A stretch of 64,000 nucleotides of DNA from assembly GCA_050084985.1 (NCBI GenBank), contig JBITNC010000001.1, positions 36,828,001 through 36,892,000 of the forward strand. The letters run 5' to 3'. Positions 1 to 9,059 of the stretch are shown piece by piece; positions within the stretch are counted from its first letter, which is position 1; each line of letters starts with the position of its first letter. The translations under genes were made by a program, and so were the position numbers. A model generated the notes under the pieces. It did not search any database and was not told the origin of the DNA. It saw nothing but the letters and a program-made list of their open reading frames with translations. This stretch comes from Nageia nagi (taxonomy: Eukaryota > Pinophyta).

Positions 1-1113
1 ACCTTCACCTACAATGTGGCCAAGATAGGTTAAACTTTTCTTGACAAACTCACACTTAGACATCTTCAAATAGAGTTTTGCTTCCCTTAAAACTTCAAAC
101 ACTTTGTGAATATGTACCACATGATCTTTCCAATTATCACTATAAATGAGAATATCATCAAGGTACACAATAACAAAATCATCAATGAAAGGCCTTAAAA
201 CCTCATTCATTACTCTCATAAAAGTAGCAAGATCATTGCATAATCCAAATGGTAAAACCAACCATTCAAACAATCCTTGCCTAGTTTTAAAAGCAGTCTT
301 CCACACATCCTCTTCTTTAACTCATACTTAATGATAACCACTTCTTAGATCTAATTTTGTAAAAATCCTAGCTTTTGTTAATTGATCCATTAAATCATCA
401 ATACGTGGCAAAGGATATCAATTTTTAACCGTGATCTTATTTAGTGCCCTGTAATCAACACACATATGGCAAGTTCCATCTTTCTTTGGAATTATAACAA
501 TAGGAGATCCACATGGTGATGTGCTAGGTCTAATGACTCCTTGATCTAACAATTCCTTGACTTGTTTCTTAATTTCTTCATTTTCTAAAATAGAATTTCT
601 ATACAAGCCAATATTAGGAAGTGCAACATCAGGATGTAATTGAATCTCATGTTGTATATCTCTTTTAGGTGGAAGTTCTTTAGGTACTTGAAATAAATCT
701 TCAAATTTAGAAATTACCTCTTTAACTTCTTCTTTGTATTGTGGTTCACAATCTTCAAGTGCCTTTATGATTTCCACTTCATCTTGAGATTTCACCATTG
801 CAAGTATAAACATTTGTCCATTATGGATTAGTCTCTTTGCTTGTCTTGCAGTAATCAAAGAAATATCCTTTTTCTTGCTTTGATGAGCACTAACCATGTA
901 TTCAATTCCATCTTTAATGAGTCTATATTTATTTTCCTTTCTATAAAATAAAGCATCTCTTTCCCATAGATAAGGACTACCAAGCACAATCCCACAAATA
1001 TCCAAAGGAACAACATCAAGTAAAACGTCATCAATGTAATCCCTGTTAATCCCAAATTGCAACTTGCATTGTTGTGTTACTTTCAAATTTGAATCTTTAT
1101 TAACCCATCCCAA
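1..1113 (-). pseudogene. Element E pol: C-terminal protease, linker and reverse transcriptase
   Basis: From 1113 downward the frame reads the end of the protease region (VPLDICG, LGSPYLW), a charged linker, and the RT N-terminus with PLP-like leader, KKDGTCHMCVDYRALNK, and after the stop at 418-420 PLPRIDDLMDQL, FTKLDLRSGYH, FEWLVLPFGLCN and the catalytic YLDD at 154-165. The stop at 418 sits where related RTs have Arg (CGA to TGA), and the pair at 328 and 322 where they have Gln and Arg (CAA and CGA), so each is explained by C to T. The catalytic Asp pair is retained. RT copies element RNA into cDNA in the particle; this copy cannot make the full protein. The remaining RT, RNase H and IN are off-window. 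Confidence 0.85.
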
Positions 1114-1475
1114 TGGATATGGGTTTGGATGGGGTTGAGTAGTGAGTGAAAGTGATTTGACATATTTTTTGCAATTAAGTTAGCTTGAGATCCATAATCA
1201 AACAATGTATCAATCCTTGTCTTCTTAGCTTGCACCTTGATGTGAAAAAGTTCAATTTTCTTCTTTTCCTCATCTTCATTAGGTGTATTATGCAAAACCA
1301 TGCATGCCATTTTATCATCTACATCTGAACCATCCTCAATTTCCTTAGTAACAATATTTGTTTGCTTTCTTTGACCTTTAGGTTTAGGATGTAATTTAGG
1401 ATGCAATTTCCAACATTTAGCCTCTAAATGACCTTCTTTTTGACAATGGGTACATACATCTTTAGACTTCTCTCT
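1083..1475 (-). pseudogene. Element E gag zinc knuckle and aspartic protease
   Basis: The C-x2-C-x4-H-x4-C retroviral-type zinc knuckle (CTHCQKEGHLEAKC) lies at 1413-1454 and is intact. About 70 residues downstream comes the retropepsin active-site region LFDYGSQANLI. Retropepsins have D-T/S-G here, so the middle residue is Tyr and the enzyme is probably inactive. The frame is the same as gag but is separated from it by the stop at 1476-1478. A frameshift near 1110-1125 connects to the PR-RT frame. The knuckle would bind element RNA during packaging, and the protease would cleave the polyprotein. Confidence 0.75.
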
Positions 1476-2285
1476 TTATGTAGTAGACATAGTTTTCTTT
1501 TTCCCTTTTCCTTTATTCCTTTCAGAATCATTATTACTATTGTAATTGGAAGCATTGTTCTTTTTCCCATCCTTAACAAATTTTCCCCTTTCTTCTAAGT
1601 GAGTGGCTTGTACACAAACTTTATCCAAATCATTTGGATCAAACATCAAAATTGTATGCCTTAAATAATTATGCAAACCACCAATATACTTAAGAAGAGT
1701 ATCTTGGGAATCAAGAGGAATACCTAGCATTGTAGCTCTTCTTCGGAATTCAATAGTGTACTCTTGCACACTTTGCCCTTTGCCTTGATGGAAAGTTTGC
1801 CATTCCATGATTGCCTTTTGCCGATAACCCAAAGGATAAAATTGATTTCTAAGCAATTGTACAAAATGAGTCCAAGAAGCAATACAAGCTTTAATAGATT
1901 CATTCTTACTTTGCATACAACATTCCCACCAAACAAGTGCATTACCACTCATTTTAAGAGTTGCTAATTAGATTTTATCCTCATCTCTTACAATTCTTTG
2001 AATTCTACAATATACTTCAATTTGTTTAATCCAATGGTCTAATTTCTCAGCATTCACTTCTCCAATAAAAGTAGGCAAATCAAATTTAACTTCCAATTTC
2101 AAAGGAGAACTTTGAAAAACACTATGTGTAACATCATTGTCAATTTTATTACATTCACTAGTTTCACCTTCATTTTTCTTGTATTATTGCTCTTGAAAAT
2201 TTTGGAATTGTAGAGACATTTTCTGGAACATTGTGGCAAGATTAGCAATTTGCTTTTCCATATTAGACCCTCCTTCATTGGCCAT
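1476..2285 (-). pseudogene. Element E gag (capsid) pseudogene
   Basis: The most plausible start is the ATG at 2285 (MANEGGSNMEKQ), about 170 bp after the primer-binding site. The frame shows the retrotransposon gag core: VKFDLPTFIGEVNAEKL, HWIKQIEVYC, SGNALVWWE, FYPLGYRQKA, and the distal region with YIGGLHNYLRHTI and a basic tail (KGKGKKK). At least three in-frame stops occur, including one near residue 34 and one just before LATLKMSGN. It continues in frame into the zinc knuckle. Gag forms the virus-like particle in the cytoplasm. Identification as gypsy-type gag is secure; the protein is not expressible as it stands. Confidence 0.8.
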
Positions 2286-2455
2286 GGATCCAAGCTCTCT
2301 TTGCTTCCTTAGCTAAACTCTAGAACCAATTTCTGGATCCTCCTCCACAAATTCTCCTTCTCCTTTCTTGCTTTGTGACCTGGTATACATGCAAGAACAC
2401 TTTCCAAACACCAACAATAATCTCAAAAATATAGATTATCCCAATGATTCAACTT

Positions 2456-2467
2456 GCTCTGATACCA
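2456..2467 (-). promoter_or_regulatory. Element E primer-binding site (initiator tRNA-Met type)
   Basis: The minus strand reads TGGTATCAGAGC, the classic plant LTR-retrotransposon PBS complementary to the 3' end of initiator tRNA-Met. It primes minus-strand cDNA. It lies directly next to the LTR and about 170 bp upstream of the gag ATG. Confidence 0.9.
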
Positions 2468-2468
2468 A

Positions 2469-3179
2469 ACTTAATCCATAAACTATAAGATTAAATAATT
2501 TCAATTTAATCTTCTCTTAAGATCAATTCACACTTAAAACAATTAAGTGCTTGTAAAGGAAATTTAGGAAAACAAATTGTAAACACAGAGAAGAGAAAAG
2601 CATTCACCAAAGAAGAGACAAGCAAAATTTATCCTGGTTCACCCAATGTGGGCTACATCCAGCTCAAAAGCTCTCTACTATCAATGGATGGAATCACTTT
2701 ACAAGGCCTCCTTGGTACTTCAAAACCTCCTCTCACATTCATAACACACTCTCAGCTCTGAAAATCACAACAAAACTGAAACACTTCCCGAAATCCTCCT
2801 TCCTTCTCCTATACAATTTGCTCCTCTTTTATACAATTTTTGGAGCTAAAATTGGAGAGAATTACAACTAGGAAATTAGGTGAAAAATATATTTTTAGAT
2901 ACCCATTAACCTCCTTGATCTTCCTACCAAATTTGGGCTCAATTGGTCGCATAAATCTCCCAAAAATGAGCTCTAAAAAGTATTTCTTGATGTCTATAGC
3001 TATATCCAATGAAACTTATCTTGAGATTTTAGCTTCCTTTTTTATCATTTTTTCAAACCATTCTTAATTAGATTTTTCTATTTTGCTAAAATTAATTAAT
3101 TTTTTTGGATGTATCTATCCTTTGAATTGAAATGGGTAGAATGATATTTATATCATATTCATAAATATTTGATTCAACA
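2469..3179 (-). repeat. Element E 5' LTR
   Basis: About 711 bp between the PBS and the decayed coding sequence of element B. The outer end reads TGTTGAATC on the minus strand (3179 downward), a normal LTR 5' TG. The PBS-side end is not a clean CA, so that boundary is good to a few bases. It contains a TATA box (2826-2833). The second LTR is outside the window, so the ends are inferred from one copy. Confidence 0.65.
2826..2833 (-). promoter_or_regulatory. Element E LTR TATA box
   Basis: The minus strand reads TATAAAAG followed by AGGAGC, a strong plant TATA match in the middle of the LTR. It would place the U3/R border roughly 30 bp downstream, near 2795. Confidence 0.6.
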
Positions 3180-3199
3180 CTTATCTCTTTTACTAAGGG

Positions 3200-6171
3200 C
3201 TACTTGACATTATGTCAACCTAAGAAGGCTCACCCTATGTGTGTCGTAGACTTTGCTCTTCCTTTTGGACTATTGGAGTTGGAATTCTCTTCTTGTCTAC
3301 ATGCCTATAACCTTTAAATGTATCATTTGGTGAGGATTTTATTCTATTAGTTCTTGTTTTATTCATAATATAAGATTGAGTAGTGTCAAAATCATCACCT
3401 TCACTAGCGTCTTGCTTATATGCCTCAATGATATCTTTAGTTTGTGTGGTGATAGGCTCATCATCTTCAGTGGTGGATCCTTCAAGGATCATCTTGAATA
3501 TTTTTGGATTTTATTTTTTATATTTCTTTAATATTTTGTATGTATTCTTGGGATCTCTAACTTTTATTTTCTTTACAATCCTTTTCCCTAATGCATCTTC
3601 TTTTTCCAACTTCTTTACCAATGCAACACCCTTTTTCTCTTGTTCTTTTCTCTATTTCTCCTCTTCCTCTACCAACTTCTTTTGCATCTCTTTCATGTAT
3701 TCAATGTCTTAATATAACATATCCCTATCTATAATCCTATCCTTCATGGAATATTACATTAACATAGTCCCTCCTTCATGGTTTTATTATTTCCTCAATA
3801 ATTCTTCTTCCTCTAGAGTCAATTATTTTTTACTTTTCTCCACTTCTGAGAGTCTCATTATTCTAAAACTTTTCTTCTTAGGATATTTTTCCTTTTTGTA
3901 AACATATTTGTTTTCATATTCCTCATAGAAAGCTTTATCTTTCTCACACATCCATGATAAGGATTTATGTTTGCTTTCAATCCTATATTATGTAAAATAT
4001 TTCTTTTTATGTTCACAAAAATTAGAATTATCTAAACATTGTTGTAAAGTCTTAGAATTTTTTTTTGCTTATCTAAGTAGTATAAAAATCAATCCTAATG
4101 GTATAATTATATCACCATAGTGCAATGCATGAAGTCTCTATTATAGAATCTAGAAAAAAAAAGTCCCATCTCCAAATTATTTTGATAATTGTCAAATTCA
4201 TCCATTGATACTCTCATAAAATCCATAGCTTTCAAATTGATATATTCCAAATGTGTAGTAAAAACCCTAATGGATCAAAGGGCCTAGAAAAAATAATATA
4301 AGATAATTGTAATATTTTCACCTTAGTTTTCAAATAGTCCCAATAGTTTCTATGACAGGCCTAAATGGATTCAAAACCAAGAGTGCATATGTACAAAATC
4401 TTTTTCCCCTTTGAGAATCCCCACATGGTTTTGACATAATCTTCTTGTCTAACCATTCTTATAACAAATAAACATTTTGAAACATAAAATGGCAACTTCA
4501 TAGCCTTATCATAGAAACCACTTAACCAAATGACTATATAATTTTCTATAAAGTAATAATCCCCTTTCTTAAACTTAAACTAGCCCATTTTCAAATATGA
4601 GAGATTTGACTTGGATAATATGGGAAAATTTATGTCAAAAATGAAATTTAAAGCCAAAAATAGGAAATACCTTACAAAATCATAGTAAGACCCATTGAGA
4701 CATAACACATTAGTCCATTGATCTACTCTCCTCAAGGTGATATTTGCATTCTTTTGATCAAGTTATAAATCAAGAAAGGCCTCCAAATGTTGATGAAGTA
4801 ATAGCCAAAATTGAAGAGAAGAGTAGTGTAATTGATTGAGCCTATCCTTATGTTATAATTGAAATAAGAATTATTAGGGTTATTTAAATAATAATTAAAT
4901 TTTCCAATTAACTAAAAAAAATGGAAATTGATGACATGAAAGATGAAAATGACCTAATTGATTTTGACCTATCAAAATTGGATTTATAAAATATACAAAC
5001 CTATACTTTACCTATGATGATGAATAAAAGAAAAATTCAATCAAAAGAGGATGAATGACAAGCTTTCCCAAAATATGGAGCCACTAATCTAACCTCAACC
5101 TAGTGGTAATGCTAGAAACCTAGTGATAATGCCTAGTTAACATTCCAAAATACCTCACCCTTTCACTTGATGTCATTTTCCCACCTTTTATCCATTGAAT
5201 ATTGCTCATCAAGGGATGAAATATCATAAGAATATAGAGCTTAGAGTATAAAAAAATCTAGATATGATAGGTGGTATTAAGAAACATTAGTCAAGATTGG
5301 AAAAAGTATATTACAACCTATAAAATATTTGGATTATATCATGTCATCTCATATTATTTATTATGCATAACCCCTCTACCTTTATAGGAAATAAGTCTAG
5401 TACTAAGGCTCCTTAGGCTTATTATGATGCTGAGTTGACCTATCACCACAACATGTAAAGGTAGATGAGAGTACACATAAAAAAGAGAATTTATTTAATA
5501 AATTAAATAAATTATTTCAAATATAAAAAAGGGTATTGTAATTAAATTAAAATTCTTAGGTGTTAACACTTTATTCACCATTTAGATGGCCAGTGTATCT
5601 TCAATAAGTTCAAATCAATCCTGATGATACTTGTCATAATGTTTCATTATTCAAAATGCTATAGTAATATGTTTCAATTGAACAATATAAATATCCTTTT
5701 CTCTATGAAGAACCATGATGATGATGAGAAGTCAATCCATATCAAGTTTAAACCCTAAATTCCTCTATATGTTCTTAATCTCAATGATGTGATACAATAA
5801 ATATGAATTCAATTAATCTAGTGAATATTTCTTATTATCTTTTGCAACTACCCTAACATTGACATAGTTTAATGTATTATTGGATTTACCAAAGTCATTG
5901 TACATGCATCCCAACTCAAATCAAGAATAACATTACCCTAATTATCTTTCACATTTTTTGTTTCATAGAATGTTTTCTTTCTTAGGGCATATACTAGCTT
6001 AGGGCAAGGATGGCATCTCTCACATAGGAATGGAAGAATAAAACTAGTCTCATAAATCAAATCCCACATTTGTTTATATTCAACTTTTGAAAGTATACTT
6101 TTTTTTGAACCATATCTTAACCACACTATTTCTTTTTTGGATTTCTTTGTAAGAATTCTATTAGAGTTCAT
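3200..6171 (-). pseudogene. Element B extra ORF downstream of integrase (unidentified protein)
   Basis: After the integrase, coding-like sequence continues on the minus strand from 6171 to about 5579, stops at solo LTR S, and resumes from 4850 to about 3200. With the LTR removed this is about 2.2 kb, or over 700 codons. Frames shift a few times, but long stretches are open except for scattered stops, e.g. 4830-4300 (LRRVDQWTNVLCLNG, ENYIVIWLSGF, VKTMWGFSKGK) and 4000-3235, a charged region with EYMKEMQKKLVEEEEK and a downstream acidic stretch (STTEDDEPITT). The first part looks globular and the last part like a coiled coil. I recognise no family. Its position between IN and the missing 3' LTR matches the extra ORF in element I. 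Confidence 0.5.
4851..5578 (-). repeat. Solo LTR S (same family as the LTR of element D)
   Basis: 728 bp. The minus strand begins TGTTAACACC (5578 downward) and ends TTATAACA (4851). It matches the plus-strand LTR of element D (28093-28818, 726 bp) along its length, for instance the shared start, the TACCTTTATA-type middle and the TTATAACA end. Flanking bases are CCTTA on the left and CTTTA on the right, a 5-bp target duplication with one transition. No PBS or internal sequence adjoins it, and the coding sequence of element B lies on both sides. It is therefore a solo LTR left by LTR-LTR recombination after insertion into B. Confidence 0.8.
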
Positions 6172-6189
6172 CTAAGTACATCAAACCAA

Positions 6190-7040
6190 ACATCCTTATT
6201 TGTAATGGGTTTAAATCATTCAATTCATTTTGATTAAACAATTGTAATATGGGTAACTTGATATGAGATGGAAAAATTGATATTTTTTTATAAACCAAAA
6301 TATAAGGAGAAGATTTTATGCAAGAATTGTAAGCGATCAAGTTTTCCCAAAGTGCAAGATCAAGCTTTTTATCTCAATCTTTTTTATTATCATCTACTAT
6401 CCTATTAAAGGTTCTAAATATATTTATATTTGTTGATTTTGCTAATCCATTACCTTATGGGTAATAATTTGTAGGGGTATACCAATATATGCTATACTTG
6501 AGAGCAAATTTAAAGACTTATGCTCCTAAAAATCTTAAACCATTATCTGATATAACACTCTAAGGAATATTGAATCTTGTAATGATTCTCTCCATGAAAG
6601 AGATAATTATATTTTGATCTTTGTATTTTATTAAAAAAGTATCATTTCACCTTGTAAAATAATCTGTAGCTATTAATATGAACCTATTTGCTTATGATGA
6701 CCCTAGATTGATCATGCCAATGAAATCTAAGCCCCATTACTATATGTTTCTTTTGTATTGATGGGATGTAATGGAATGGCTACCATGCTTCTCCTCCCCA
6801 CAAATTGGTGATATTTTTCAAATTCATTTGCAATATAAAATGAGTCAATATAGATAGATGGCCAATAATGTCCTACTTGTAAAATCTTGGCTATAGCAGT
6901 ATATCTTAAATAATGTCATCCATAAAAAATTGAAACTCCTTTAGAACTTCAACAACTTTATCTAGATATATGCATCTTAATAACATTCTATCATTATTTT
7001 TTTTGTACAAAACATGAGTTATAATTTAATAATTGAGGGC
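6190..7040 (-). pseudogene. Element B integrase
   Basis: On the minus strand the retroviral-type integrase core is readable: INLGSS, LIATDYFTR (first catalytic Asp), SFMERIITRFNIP, VISDNGLRFLGA (second Asp), then NGLAKSTNINIFRTFNRI. At the position of the third acidic residue (normally Glu in A-E-x-x-N) the codon near 6437-6439 reads Lys. Downstream motifs SSPYILVYKK and SHIKLP mark the C-terminal region. Several stops interrupt the frame. IN inserts element cDNA into the genome; this copy is dead on both counts. Confidence 0.75.
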
Positions 7041-7378
7041 ATTCAATCTAAATATTTTCCTTTAGGAAGTATTAAGTTCAGATGGTAACTTACAACTATC
7101 AAAATATGTACATAAATATGTCAACCAATTTTTTGGTTCTTCTGGAAGTTCACTATCTTAAGCTTCTTCTTCAAAAATTATGATTTGCTTTGAATTTAGA
7201 TCTTGATCCCATTGATATAAATAGATATCTCCTTGATTACCTTGGTAGGAGATATTTCTATATTATACTTTATAATCTTTGTGATCCATCTGACTCTACC
7301 TTGATCCATTTCACCTTGTATTATATAACTTTTGACATCCGAATGAATTATAACCACTAAATTTTTTTTCTAAGAAAT
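7040..7378 (-). pseudogene. Element B RNase H, C-terminal half (separated by element I)
   Basis: The minus strand reads NLVVIIHSDVKSYIIQGEMD, RVRWITKIIKYNIEISPTK and, further on, ELPEEPKNWL. These are the second half of the gypsy RT-associated RNase H domain (V-V-x-x-H-P/S-x-V-K, then G-R-x-R-W-I). The first half ends at 20459 in FKHY. The domain is broken exactly by element I. Confidence 0.75.
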
Positions 7379-7383
7379 ATAAT
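7379..7383. other. Left target-site duplication of element I
   Basis: ATAAT lies immediately left of the 3' LTR of element I. The same five bases flank the other end at 20454-20458. Five bp is the usual duplication for gypsy and copia integrases. Confidence 0.7.
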
Positions 7384-7916
7384 TATTGATGGAAATTGAG
7401 TAATATATACACTCTTGAACAATTCAACCAAAGTATATCATGAATAGGCAAACATAGTAACCTGATCTCTAGAATAGGCTGGTTCCTTATCCATTAGGTG
7501 CAAATGAAAAGAGCAAATAATAGGAAAGAAACAAAAGAGGGTAAAGTGTGAGAAATAAAACAAAAATATATGGAGAAAGAGTAAATCAAAAGGGGTATAT
7601 CACTAGTTTAGCATAGGCTTTCACATAGCATAAAACCTTGGCAAATATCTAGTGTAGCAGCCATGGTGTAAGCTTTTATTCTCTAAATTATTCTTTAGCT
7701 TAACTCTTCCATATAAGTAGACATAGTTATATCAACAACTCATTGTTATCATTCAAGAAATATCCATTACTTGCCACAATATAACCAAATTAAGAATAAT
7801 AACACCAAGTGTTGGACAAGAAAGGTCAATATGATATTGTATAACTGATAGAACAAAAGGTATTTGAAAACAAATACAATACTAGGGATTCTAACCCCTT
7901 TTTTTGTCTTCAACTA

Positions 7917-7924
7917 AATTTATA
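7917..7924 (-). promoter_or_regulatory. Candidate TATA box of element I LTR
   Basis: The minus strand reads TATAAATT. The same motif in the same surroundings occurs in the other LTR at 19320-19327. It lies 340-770 bp downstream of the TGACATCA-bearing repeats. Confidence 0.45.
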
Positions 7925-8267
7925 CTAGGATAGAGTAGTTATAGAATGATTGAAACAAAATAGTTACAAAATGGCCAAAATATTCTAGTCTTCTTTTAAT
8001 AAACAGCTAACTATCTCTACCACATGGCATTTTATTTCTAAAAATTGAAAGGTCTAAAATTTTAACTACCTCTAAATTATGATGGACATGCTTCCCAAGT
8101 GCTATTTGAACTTATGTTACAATTATGAAAGGTTCTTTGATTAACTATGGTGATTTTGGAGTTTCTTCATCTTCCAATGGTTGTTCTAGAGTCTTCTTGA
8201 TCTTCAGCACATGTTTTAAAGTTCTTTGGTGAAGTTTTGCTTGGGTGAAGATACCTTTTGTTACATA

Positions 8268-8682
8268 TGACATCATTGGTCTTTGTACTCCAATTTTGAA
8301 AGTTCTTTTATTTTTGTTGATGTCACTTCCTTTTTGTGCCTTTGTAAGGTGAAGCAAATAACTCTGAGAGATCTTAGTCTTACTCATGATGTCATCCTTC
8401 TCTAAACCCATTCTTTTGGCCAAAATGGGCTTCACTTTACTTTGCTAATATTACATCCTTTCATGCTTTTAAATTAACTAACTTAGCTACCATGAAACTT
8501 TCTAGCATTACTTGTTGACATCATTGCTTCTAAGGTCTAATTTTAGATGAGCCTCTATTCTACTAACATCATTTCCTTTTATGTCCCAAAACACTTAGCC
8601 ATTGTAGAACTTTTAGTATTACCTACTGACATCACTACTCTTGGGGTATAATTTTATATGAGCCTCTATTCTACTGACATCA
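8268..8682. promoter_or_regulatory. Cluster of decayed TGACGTCA-like palindromes in element I U3
   Basis: TGACATCA occurs at 8268, 8516, 8627 and 8675, and TGATGTCA at 8318 and 8387. Both are one CpG-deamination step from the bZIP palindrome TGACGTCA. The last three sites sit in a roughly 105-bp tandem repeat (about 8500-8710). The homologous LTR at 19.7-20.3 kb has the same sites and more repeat units. Enhancer function is inferred. Confidence 0.45.
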
Positions 8683-9059
8683 CTTCCTTTCATGTCCTAT
8701 AAATTGCTATAATGAGAGCATTTTCTAACTAAAATTATTCAAAAGCTTACCAAAACACTATTCTTTTAGATAGATAAGATCAATACGCATTAGGAAGCCA
8801 CTAGGGTGTTAAGCTATGTATGCATATACATTTTGGTGACATCTACAAGAAAAGTTTGCTTTTCATATAAGACATTTTGAACCTAGCATAAAACATTGGA
8901 AAGGGAGAGGGGTTGAGCTTTAATTCTATAAACTTAGGAACTACTAAACCTTTCCCTAATTCACATTTGTTCCAGAGAAGTCTTTTAACCTTGATTGAGC
9001 TAAAGTTATAGTGTTCAAAACCTCATAATACATTTGCCCCCATTTTTGCAACAATTTTC

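Larger units (their letters stand above)
1..3179 (-). mobile_element. Element E: 5' part of a decayed Ty3/gypsy retrotransposon
   Basis: Read on the minus strand, the order is LTR (2469-3179), initiator-Met primer-binding site (2456-2467), gag from an ATG at 2285, CCHC knuckle, protease, then RT running off the left edge. Gag, knuckle and the N-terminal part of protease share one frame. A frameshift near 1110-1125 leads to the protease-RT frame. Nonsense codons interrupt gag (several), the gag-knuckle junction (1476) and RT (418, 328, 322). The PR-RT linker and RT motifs are of Ty3/gypsy type; the lineage is not assigned. The LTR abuts the decayed coding sequence of element B, so E probably inserted into B. 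Its 3' half and 3' LTR lie outside the window. Confidence 0.85.
7384..8830 (-). repeat. Element I 3' LTR (1447 bp)
   Basis: The plus strand starts TATTGATGGAAATTG and ends CATATACA; on the minus strand the LTR therefore starts TG and ends TA rather than CA. It matches 18797-20453. A candidate TATA box is at 7917-7924 and repeats with TGACATCA or TGATGTCA motifs are at 8268-8682, upstream of the TATA box in the sense direction, i.e. in U3. Confidence 0.8.

Noticed and set aside
3383-3712. Plus-strand hydrophobic ORF looking like membrane segments
   Set aside because: Antisense of the Lys/Glu-rich coiled-coil region of the element B extra ORF, whose complement is Phe/Ser/Leu-rich.
4851-5578. 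3' LTR of element B
   Set aside because: Coding sequence of B continues on both sides, a 5-bp TSD is present, and B's own LTR (from 24966) differs; it is a solo LTR of the D family.
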